A stretch of 31,918 nucleotides of DNA, taken from a virus. This document shows, piece by piece, positions 21,052 to 27,759 of the stretch. Each line of letters starts with the position of its first letter. The first letter of the stretch is position 1. The notes beneath the pieces are model-generated. The model was not told the origin of the DNA. It searched no databases and was given only the letters and a program-made list of their open reading frames with translations. A program made the position numbers and the translations under genes. The stretch is from the IMG/VR virus record IMGVR_UViG_3300013137_000071, positions 1-31,918 of that record; one strand, given 5' to 3'.

Positions 21052-22461
21052 CTAAATCACCCGGATTTCAGTCTTCGTCCCTAAACTTTGCCAGATACGT
21101 TCAATGTCCTGCTTTATAGAATCAATGTTCTGGGCAGTTATCGACAAGCTAGACGCCGGGTCACCCATCAACCGACTCTCAATCAACGACACTGCAGCCA
21201 ACTTGGTAGCCAGCTCCTGCACAATAGTCGGCACGGACGAATAACCATAAGTATACGCCACTAGAATATTACGTATGCCACCAGTCATCAACTGCCCACT
21301 CGTCGTCGTGGAGCTGGCCTGCGAGCTAGCGTTATCAATCAAGTTGATGCGGCCCTGGTCCGGGTAGACCTCGTAGTTGCTCGGGTCCATGACCGTGTCA
21401 GCCACGTAAGTCTTGAACACCGCCGCCTTAGTAGCATCAGCAGTCCACGTAGAACCACTGTTAGCCGACGTGCTGACTGCACCGTCGGCATACGTGGGCG
21501 ACGACGCGTCAACACCCCAATAGTAAGTTGAAGTTGAAGTGCTGGAAGCAGAGCTAAGCACCAAGTGATAAGTCGTCCCCGCAGTGACTGAGTACGGGTT
21601 AGAGAAGTAAACGTCGTAATACTGGTAGTACGCGTTGGAGATTGCCGTCAACGTGCCCGTAGCCAAAGCCGAACCAGTAGGCACGCCAGAGCCATTATCA
21701 GCATACAAGCCAACCGTTATGGCTGCAGCCGTGCCAGTGTTATACTTCAAATACAATGACGCTCCCACCAAAGGCTTGGCAACGCCAGGCTGGAAACCCT
21801 CCGCCACCCACGCCGTACTGCCAAAACCCAAGTTACTATCCTGGTTAGCATTAGAATAACCAGCGTCCGACACCTTATTTATCGCCAGCAAACTGACGTT
21901 GTTTATAGGATAGTTAAGCGTGAACAAGTATCTGTTCTGCACGCGGCCCTCGATGTTAGCGTTGTACTGGTCCATCTCGTTGAGGTACGACGTCGGGCTA
22001 TACGTAAAGATATTCGTGCGGCTGATGTCAGTCCCGTCATAAAACTCAAGCGCCTGGTTGCTGGCCGTAAAGCTACGGCCAATACGACGGTCAATCTCAT
22101 TCTCCGCCCTGACGATATGGTAAGAGACTAAAGAGGGTTCGACATCAGTGTAGAGATAGGCTGCAGTGATTGCCCCAGACGCCGGAGCAGTGCCAAACGT
22201 AATGTACCCATCGTCAGCCGACAACGTATAGTCAGTGCCAGACGTCCTGGCCACACCAGCCACGTACACCCGGTCAGTACCCGGAATGACCTTCTTGTTG
22301 GCCAAGGCAAAAATCTTAGTCGAGCTGTCCCCAGCACCAACTGCCTCAGAACCAACAACCACACCAGTAGCTATAGTTACTGGCACCTCGGTCATCAAGT
22401 GGACGTACCGCGCAACTTTCTCTATATCAGTATACGTCGTCGTCTGCAGTGTGGTTGTCAT
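21052..22461 (-). CDS. head-tail adaptor with inserted beta domains
   Basis: 469 residues. The ends look like a gp6-type adaptor: a helix near the start (DIEKVARYVHLMT), AENEIDRRIGRSF, and a C-terminal helical pair (VQELATKLAAVSLIESRLMG, DSIKQDIERIWQSLG). Two blocks are inserted. The first (about 40-105) has STKIFALANKKVIPGTDRVY and GYITFGTAPASGAITAAY, a common virion beta-sandwich. The second (about 205-355) runs from STAWVAEGFQPG through VGLYADNGSGVPTG and GTTYHLVLSS to WTADATKAAVFKTYV, resembling lectin-like 'choice-of-anchor' surface modules. This would put a sugar-binding-like domain on the virus neck. Adaptors of this class are usually 100-200 residues. Confidence 0.72.
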   Translation of the reverse strand: MTTTLQTTTYTDIEKVARYVHLMTEVPVTIATGVVVGSEAVGAGDSSTKIFALANKKVIPGTDRVYVAGVARTSGTDYTLSADDGYITFGTAPASGAITAAYLYTDVEPSLVSYHIVRAENEIDRRIGRSFTASNQALEFYDGTDISRTNIFTYSPTSYLNEMDQYNANIEGRVQNRYLFTLNYPINNVSLLAINKVSDAGYSNANQDSNLGFGSTAWVAEGFQPGVAKPLVGASLYLKYNTGTAAAITVGLYADNGSGVPTGSALATGTLTAISNAYYQYYDVYFSNPYSVTAGTTYHLVLSSASSTSTSTYYWGVDASSPTYADGAVSTSANSGSTWTADATKAAVFKTYVADTVMDPSNYEVYPDQGRINLIDNASSQASSTTTSGQLMTGGIRNILVAYTYGYSSVPTIVQELATKLAAVSLIESRLMGDPASSLSITAQNIDSIKQDIERIWQSLGTKTEIRVI

Positions 22462-22470
22462 GGCCGACCC

Positions 22471-23322
22471 CTACGTCGAGCCAGTCAGAGCCAACTTCAA
22501 GGCAACTGCCTGCAGGACGTTAGTGTTGTTCACTATAAACCGCATGTACCGGACGCTCTTATCGGTATACTCGACCTTGGTAGTGTTGCCAGAAGACTGT
22601 ATCACAGCCATGTTGCCAAGCATCCAAGTGGCGTTATCGTAAGAGATTTGCGTCTGCATCGGGAACGCAGTCGTAGAGCTTCCCGACGTCAGGTAAGCCA
22701 CCAGGTTAGTGTACTCCGGCACGGCTATTGAGTCGGTAGTGAAGTTTAATTGGGGAACCGACAAGGCACTGTCGTTTAGCCGCATCGTGGCATACATAGC
22801 CCTCACAGTCCTAGGCACAGTAAAAGCGGTTACCGCAGTAGCATTGGAATCATTGACTGTCACCGTACCGTTAGCAGTTTGGTTCAACACAACAGCATAA
22901 ACCCTGCTGAAGCTAACCGTCGAGTTGACTTGCGTAGTACCAGCCAAAACTACAGACTCATTCACCAGCGTAGTGCCATTATACCCATAGAGACGCACGG
23001 AGACGTTGATGTCATTGACACTATTGCTCGCCAACGTCAACGTGCCGTTCCCGCCTATAGTAGCGTTCGAGCCCGACCAGTTGCCAGACACTTGAGCATA
23101 ATCAATCACTAAGGCAAACTGACTGCCACCAGCCGCAGTCACTCCAGCGCCTGAAGTGACGGTAGCGGGAACTGGAGACGGCAGCACTACCACCGGATTG
23201 AACTCTACAGTCGGGTGCACGAAGAACGAGAAAGCAATCGAAACAGCCAGGCCGCACAGCACTGCAGCAACTAGAACCACTGCAATAGCACGGTCGTTAG
23301 GATAAATTACCGGCAGCTTCAT
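22471..23322 (-). CDS. membrane-anchored sequon-rich protein (pilin-like N-terminus)
   Basis: 283 residues, ATG 23322. The N-terminus MKLPVIYPNDRA is followed by a membrane helix (IAVVLVAAVLCGLAVSIAFS), then a beta-rich ectodomain with about 16 N-X-S/T sequons. The Arg-Ala before the helix resembles an archaeal prepilin peptidase site, so a pilin-like processed protein is possible; a plain signal anchor is the other option. The C-terminal part (VRYMRFIVNNTNVLQAVALKL) looks like a virion-type beta sandwich. It lies between capsid and neck genes with an ATGA overlap upstream, so it is made with virion proteins. Confidence 0.72.
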   Translation of the reverse strand: MKLPVIYPNDRAIAVVLVAAVLCGLAVSIAFSFFVHPTVEFNPVVVLPSPVPATVTSGAGVTAAGGSQFALVIDYAQVSGNWSGSNATIGGNGTLTLASNSVNDINVSVRLYGYNGTTLVNESVVLAGTTQVNSTVSFSRVYAVVLNQTANGTVTVNDSNATAVTAFTVPRTVRAMYATMRLNDSALSVPQLNFTTDSIAVPEYTNLVAYLTSGSSTTAFPMQTQISYDNATWMLGNMAVIQSSGNTTKVEYTDKSVRYMRFIVNNTNVLQAVALKLALTGST

Positions 23323-23468
23323 TTCTTAATCACCTTGGAAGCCACCACGGGCTTGGAAAGAACTGCAGGCACAGGTTTTACCGCAGGCCTCAGGGAAATA
23401 AACTCCCTGAGCCGGGGGTCGATGACACCATCATGAACTATTTTTACAGGCCCTTTTATAGTTGGCAT
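23319..23468 (-). CDS. small protein, 49 aa, with a hairpin in its gene
   Basis: ATG 23468 directly follows the TGA of the previous gene, and its own TGA overlaps the next ATG (ATGA, 23319-23322), so it fits the operon without a gap. The product is basic and proline/valine-rich (MPTIKGPVKIVHDGVIDPRL, then LRPAVKPVPAVLSKP). It looks unstructured in the second half. Function unknown. The gene includes a perfect 8-bp inverted repeat. Confidence 0.6.
   Translation of the reverse strand: MPTIKGPVKIVHDGVIDPRLREFISLRPAVKPVPAVLSKPVVASKVIKK
23389..23411. repeat. perfect inverted repeat, 8 bp arms
   Basis: CTCAGGGA AATAAAC TCCCTGAG (+ strand). Inside the 49-residue gene; on the mRNA it would form an 8-pair hairpin with a 7-base loop over the codons for RLREFISLR. 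Confidence 0.6.
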
Positions 23469-23786
23469 TCAAACAACCTCATCCTTGCAGAACTTCTCAT
23501 AAAGCGACACGTGCTTATCCTCCAGTTTACCAAGCTCATCGAGCCGCTTGAGAGTCTTACGAACCACATCCTTAGCCTTGTCGCCAACAGGTATATCTTT
23601 AGACACCTTGCCCTTCTCATTCCAACTGACCTTATTCGACTCCTCAACAATCGCGTACTCCTTAAATTCTTCCTCGCTGGGAGCTAGCGCCATCCTCAAG
23701 TCGGACACTATCTTAAGAGTGGCGTAGCTGCCCTCGACTGGAAGAATCTGCTGAAGCACGATTCTTTCGAACAAGTTCAGTTGCAT
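23469..23786 (-). CDS. conserved structural-module protein, 105 aa
   Basis: The start MQLNLFERIVLQQILPVEGS and the end KRLDELGKLEDKHVSLYEKF match a layout seen often in tailed viruses with HK97 capsids ('M.LNLFER..L...LP.EG.......I..L ... IG.KA.D.....LK.LD...KL...H..LYEKF'). It is helical and charged. Role not established; its constant position near capsid genes suggests virion assembly. ATG 23786 lies just before a short 13-base gap. Confidence 0.7.
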   Translation of the reverse strand: MQLNLFERIVLQQILPVEGSYATLKIVSDLRMALAPSEEEFKEYAIVEESNKVSWNEKGKVSKDIPVGDKAKDVVRKTLKRLDELGKLEDKHVSLYEKFCKDEVV

Positions 23787-23799
23787 TTCTTATCCTCAC

Positions 23800-24852
23800 C
23801 TACGAGTTCTCAGAATCCCAATATCGCAGGTAACGCACCACATAACCGCTTCCCTCATCCACTAAGATGCGTATGCTACCGTTGCTTTCGGCGCCGCCCG
23901 TAGAGTTGGTATCGAGAATCATCTTGCCCGAGCCGGTCGAACCCTGGAATGCCATGGCATTGAGGACGTTAGCCACGCCAGTGGCATTTCCTGCCGCAAT
24001 AAAACTAGCGATTGCATGCGTTCCATTAAGGTTAGAACTCGCGCCTTCCATGTAGATTTCCGACTGGGTGCCGAACACCGTTCCACCAAGCGTTAATGAA
24101 TCGGGGACAAGCAGCTGCCCACGCATTCCAACCCCCAGGCCAGAAATACTCCCGCCTGCCGCTAGTGAAAGCGAGATGTGTGCCCCGTGCGCCGTGGTGC
24201 CTGCAGCCGAAAGAACGGTGTTGGCCCGCACACACTCCCCGCCAGTCGTGCCGTTGATGTTATACCTAAGATACAACAGACGGTTGTCACCCGAAGTGGC
24301 AGTAGTCTGCGCCCTAACCTCAATAAAATTAGCGCTTGCAGTGGCAGTCGTTGCTGGATTAGCCGACGTTCCAATGCCAAAAAGCAGTCCGCTAGCGGCC
24401 TCAGCCCCACCTGCAGCAGTAAGACTAAGCTTACCAGCTATAGTAACTGCCTCATCAAAAGTAGCTGTTCCAGCGTCAACCTTAAGCGCCTCAACATTAG
24501 TACCCGTGGCATTAATGTAAAGCGCATAGGCTCCAGCAGCACCAGCACCAGTAGTCTGTTCGATTGCAACCACGTTAGACGTCGAGCTAATGCTACCAGT
24601 CGAACTAAACCTAGCAAGGTCATTACCCGCAGTCAGGTTACCAGAGCCAGTGACCAAGTGACCATTCGAAGTACCGTTGGTCGTCTGAGAGAACGTCCCA
24701 GTGACAGTCAAGCTGTCGGTAGAAGCGTCTCCAAAAGAGAAGTCTCCATCAACCGTGAGGTCTCCGCTGAACGTCGTGTCATTATCTATAGTCAGGTCGC
24801 CGCTCCCGCTGAACGGAGTAACGAACCCACCCCTTGAAGCAGTTCCCGTCAT
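23800..24852 (-). CDS. beta-rich virion protein (head fibre/decoration type)
   Basis: 350 residues, ATG 24852 seven bases after GGGTGAT. The N-terminus is a repetitive beta-helix-like series (SGDLTIDNDTTFSGDLTVDG, FSFGDASTDSLTVTGTFSQ), the middle is Gly/Ala/Thr-rich, and the end (SNGSIRILVDEGSGYVVRYL then RYWDSENS) is the small trimer-forming ending found in many phage decoration proteins and fibres. It follows the capsid and small decoration-like genes. It probably decorates the head; a fibre is the alternative. Confidence 0.65.
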   Translation of the reverse strand: MTGTASRGGFVTPFSGSGDLTIDNDTTFSGDLTVDGDFSFGDASTDSLTVTGTFSQTTNGTSNGHLVTGSGNLTAGNDLARFSSTGSISSTSNVVAIEQTTGAGAAGAYALYINATGTNVEALKVDAGTATFDEAVTIAGKLSLTAAGGAEAASGLLFGIGTSANPATTATASANFIEVRAQTTATSGDNRLLYLRYNINGTTGGECVRANTVLSAAGTTAHGAHISLSLAAGGSISGLGVGMRGQLLVPDSLTLGGTVFGTQSEIYMEGASSNLNGTHAIASFIAAGNATGVANVLNAMAFQGSTGSGKMILDTNSTGGAESNGSIRILVDEGSGYVVRYLRYWDSENS

Positions 24853-24870
24853 TTCAAATCACCCTGTTTT

Positions 24871-25167
24871 TTACTTGCCCCAAATCAAGTACGACCTGAT
24901 TAGGTTGTTTGCTGCCGAGCCTCCAACCGTCACGGTGAGAACACCTGAGCTAACCGCCGTGGTAGGAGCCTCAGCTATTATTATCGAATTGGCAGTGCTG
25001 TGCACGCAACCCGTAATACCCATGAACACCGAAATGCCTTTGTTAGCCAGAGTCACGGTAAACGTATCACCCGTGTCCGTGGTAGCCAGCGTGTCAACCT
25101 GAATCAACTTAAACCCACCATTGGGAGCCACTTCGACTATATTACACTCCGAGGTTATGTCGGCCAT
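24871..25167 (-). CDS. small capsid-associated protein, 98 aa
   Basis: Directly downstream of the major capsid gene, ATG 25167 with GGTGA upstream. Predicted all-beta: GGFKLIQVDTLATTDTGDTF, TVTLANKGISVFMGITG, GVLTVTVGGSAANN. Size, position and fold pattern suit a head decoration protein. No specific family recognised. Confidence 0.65.
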   Translation of the reverse strand: MADITSECNIVEVAPNGGFKLIQVDTLATTDTGDTFTVTLANKGISVFMGITGCVHSTANSIIIAEAPTTAVSSGVLTVTVGGSAANNLIRSYLIWGK

Positions 25168-25200
25168 CTTTCCTTCACCTTCATTATCCTGATTTTGAAC

Positions 25201-25223
25201 GGGGGAGGAAAAAAGTCTCCCCC
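25201..25223 (-). terminator. hairpin after the capsid gene
   Basis: GGGGGAG and CTCCCCC form seven pairs with a 9-base loop containing T6 on the - strand, eleven bases after the capsid stop codon. There is no clear T-run after the stem, so it may stabilise the capsid mRNA end or act as a partial terminator that lowers downstream expression. Confidence 0.5.
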
Positions 25224-25233
25224 CATCCTTAAT

Positions 25234-26364
25234 TTAAGCTAGCGTCGTGAGCTGTGCGTTGAACATCTCGGCAGTCGTGATGAGCGTCTCGTAGAGCTTC
25301 ATCATGAACTTGTACGAGTCGTTCGTCTTCGCCAGCTCCTCGTAAGTCATGTCCTGTAGCACACGCATCTGCCACGTGTTCGTGTCCAGCACAGCCAGCT
25401 TCTTCACATTGGAGCTAGTTGGACAGAACTTGCTCGCGACGATGGGAAGGCCCTCGAACTCGACGGTCTTCATGCCCCATGCAATCTCAGTCGTGTTGAC
25501 GTACCGCTGGTAGTCCTGGAGCAGCGCCTTGATGTTATCCAAGGTCGCAAAGTCCGTGACCATCAGGTTAGGGTCACCCTGTCCGAGAGTGGCGCTGTTG
25601 TTGGCAGTGCGAGCCTGGCGGATTGCCTGACGCAGGTAGTTGATGGTTATGTTGTTGCCCGACACCGTAATAGAGTTGGTGGAAATCGACTTGAACAATC
25701 CACTGAACTCGTTTGCGTAAGCCGCAGCATCTCCACCCGAAGAGTTCCCGCCGTAAGCAGTACGCGTCGTGGTTGCGTCACCGTTTATGATGGTGTCTTC
25801 CTCAGTGTACCGCATCGTGACGGTCTTGTTACGGATTTCAAGGTTCAAAGCATCCATATAGTTAGACGCCAAGTACTGCCTAGAAGCCGCGAGCAGCGGC
25901 CCAGACACGCGACCAACCTGGTACGCAAACTTTATGCCAGTGCTCGAACGAGAATACGTGTCGTTCAACTCACTAAGAGCCGCATCCTCCTGCCTCCAAC
26001 CCACGACGCCACGGGCAGTCAGCTGGTTGAAGTCAGCCGTGCGACCGTAGTTGGTAACACGAGGAATGAGCTCGACGAGCGGAGTAAGCCTGCGAGTCTG
26101 GTCGACTATCATCGGGTCCACGTAAATCGGGACGAGAGTCAAATCAGTTGTACCGCTAGTCAAACCACTTATCGTGTTAGCCTTCGAGAAATCAATGCCT
26201 GACTTCTTCTCCAGACCCTCGCGTAGAGCAGGCCTGGCGTCGAACTTTGCCATGCCATCTACATAAGTTACTTCCTTAGGAAGCGTATCCTCCCAGCCAT
26301 AACCATACTTTCTGAGTGCTTTCGTATCATACTGTTGTTCCTGCACTGCCATACTCATAGTCAT
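25234..26364 (-). CDS. major capsid protein, HK97 fold
   Basis: 376 residues, ATG 26364 five bases after GGTGAT. The sequence has an N-arm, then LTLVPIYVDPMIVDQTRRLT, PLVELIPRVTNYGRTADFNQ, GRVSGPLLAASRQYL and a long spine helix region (AALNLEIRNKTV-like, residues about 165-185), an A-domain with NLMVTDFATLDNIKALLQDY and VEFEGLPIVASKF, and KKLAVLDTNTWQMRVLQDMT near the end. This order is typical of phage capsid proteins. The protease gene lies directly upstream. N-terminal residues up to about 60 could be removed during maturation (inference). Confidence 0.88.
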   Translation of the reverse strand: MTMSMAVQEQQYDTKALRKYGYGWEDTLPKEVTYVDGMAKFDARPALREGLEKKSGIDFSKANTISGLTSGTTDLTLVPIYVDPMIVDQTRRLTPLVELIPRVTNYGRTADFNQLTARGVVGWRQEDAALSELNDTYSRSSTGIKFAYQVGRVSGPLLAASRQYLASNYMDALNLEIRNKTVTMRYTEEDTIINGDATTTRTAYGGNSSGGDAAAYANEFSGLFKSISTNSITVSGNNITINYLRQAIRQARTANNSATLGQGDPNLMVTDFATLDNIKALLQDYQRYVNTTEIAWGMKTVEFEGLPIVASKFCPTSSNVKKLAVLDTNTWQMRVLQDMTYEELAKTNDSYKFMMKLYETLITTAEMFNAQLTTLA

Positions 26365-26374
26365 CGCATATCAC

Positions 26375-27721
26375 CTATTCCTCTATACCCATGGCCTTGA
26401 AGATGTCCGACTTCATAAGCTCATACTTGCCTCCAGTCTTAGGAGCCCCCTCAGTAGCGTCTATCGCACTCTTGCGCTTATAGATTACATCCTTGATTAG
26501 AGCCATGTCCTTAGCCATGTCAGTAATCTGCTTCTTCAGCTCGACATTCTCGTCAGCAACCGACTTGCTCGGAATGCCAAGCTCGCCATCCAAGGCACCA
26601 GACTGCTCCGGAACTGCAGGCTTCTTCACCTTAGGCTTCAAACCAGTAGAAGCGTTAGCGTTAGGTTTGGAACCAATCTCGTGGTCGTTGGGCGTCGAAG
26701 GACCATTCTCCTTGGCTACATCCACGTCAGCATCCTTCTTTTTCTCCTCTTCCTTTTCTTCCTCTTCCTCCTCATCCTGCTTGGGCGGCTTCTTCATCTC
26801 GTGGCCCTTTTCGAGTTCAACCGAGAACTCCTTCTGGCAGGACGGGCAAGTCACCAGCGACATCGAATCACCCTCACCATCAAAATCCTTCTTGACTTTC
26901 TTCTTGCCCTTATCAGGCTCGTGCTTCTCTTCAACCTTAGGCACTACCGGCGAAACCCCAGTCCCACCACTCATATCTTCCTTACGACTGCCAGGGCTCT
27001 TGCCCTCGTGCCGGTATTCATCAACGTACTCATAAGCAGCCTTAGAGTCCTCGTCGTGCATCCCGTGGCCTGGAATATGGTCCTTAGTGAAAGCATCAAT
27101 GAAAAGACTCTTAGCCACGCTAATCATCATCGCGTCCTGATTGGCCCCAATGCCAACGATACTACCCTCAAGAGCCTTTATCTCGTCGAGAACCTTGACG
27201 CTCTCTTCCCTACCATCAGCAGACTTAGACACCTCATTGAAAGACTTTAGCGTCTTGCCGCCAATAGACATGCACTTGAGAACGCCCTCGCGAACCTGCG
27301 TAACGACATCCTCAACACCCTTAGCTAAAGAAGGCTGGATGTCCACAACCAAGTACGAACCATCGGGCTTGTCAATCACAGCCGTATTAGTAAACTTTCC
27401 AATAGGCAGCTCGTGATGCTTGTGGTTGAAGAAGACCGTAGAGTTCTTCATCAAATCCTGGGCAGCCATGTCCAGCGCCTTGCGAGACATGCGCTCCCCA
27501 TCCAAATCCACGTTAGTAGAAGACAAGACTGCACGCCAAGTCTCCGGCTGGCCATCAGCAGACTTGATTACCTCAATCGAACCCGTCTTGTAAAAAAGCC
27601 CGTCGAGCATCTTCTTATCCTCAACCTTGTGTTTTATGGACCCACAATATGCAGACGGGTCACTCTTATCCTTATTAGCCGCGACGCAGTCCTCGAACGA
27701 ATTGTACTTCCCCATCGGCAT
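26375..27721 (-). CDS. prohead protease fused to scaffold domain, with zinc ribbon
   Basis: About 448 residues. ATG 27721 is preferred over GTG 27730 because GGAG is two bases from the latter. Counting from GTG, the order is: N-terminal SFEDCVAANKDK...YCGSIK module (10-35), HK97-type serine protease (50-215) with the His in VFFNHKHHELPIGK (about 103-105) and Ser155 in KCMSIGG, a linker with CPSC (295-298), an acidic run (320-330), and a C-terminal coiled coil (VELKKQITDMAKDMALIKDV) that fits a scaffold. Fusion of protease and scaffold is known in some phages. It should be made before the capsid gene and cleave itself and the capsid arm. Confidence 0.83.
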   Translation of the reverse strand: MPMGKYNSFEDCVAANKDKSDPSAYCGSIKHKVEDKKMLDGLFYKTGSIEVIKSADGQPETWRAVLSSTNVDLDGERMSRKALDMAAQDLMKNSTVFFNHKHHELPIGKFTNTAVIDKPDGSYLVVDIQPSLAKGVEDVVTQVREGVLKCMSIGGKTLKSFNEVSKSADGREESVKVLDEIKALEGSIVGIGANQDAMMISVAKSLFIDAFTKDHIPGHGMHDEDSKAAYEYVDEYRHEGKSPGSRKEDMSGGTGVSPVVPKVEEKHEPDKGKKKVKKDFDGEGDSMSLVTCPSCQKEFSVELEKGHEMKKPPKQDEEEEEEKEEEKKKDADVDVAKENGPSTPNDHEIGSKPNANASTGLKPKVKKPAVPEQSGALDGELGIPSKSVADENVELKKQITDMAKDMALIKDVIYKRKSAIDATEGAPKTGGKYELMKSDIFKAMGIEE

Positions 27722-27750
27722 TACTATCACACTCCACTCCGCATTTCCCG

Positions 27751-27759
27751 TATATAAAA
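27751..27759 (-). promoter_or_regulatory. late TATA box, repeat copy 2
   Basis: TTTTATATA begins directly after the TAG stop of the portal gene and is followed by CGGGAAATG. The centre is about 25 bases before GTG 27730 and 34 before ATG 27721. It would give the protease-capsid genes their own promoter. Shares 20 identical bases with copy 1 and TAGTTTTATATACGGGAAAT with copy 3. Confidence 0.7.

Noticed and set aside
24178-24837. 219-codon + strand frame over the beta-rich virion gene
   Set aside because: Ser/Arg-rich shadow of the repetitive beta protein; codon pattern and neighbours favour the - strand.
26681-27250. 189-codon + strand frame over the protease gene
   Set aside because: Leu-rich stretch is the complement of the acidic Glu/Lys run of the protease-scaffold linker.
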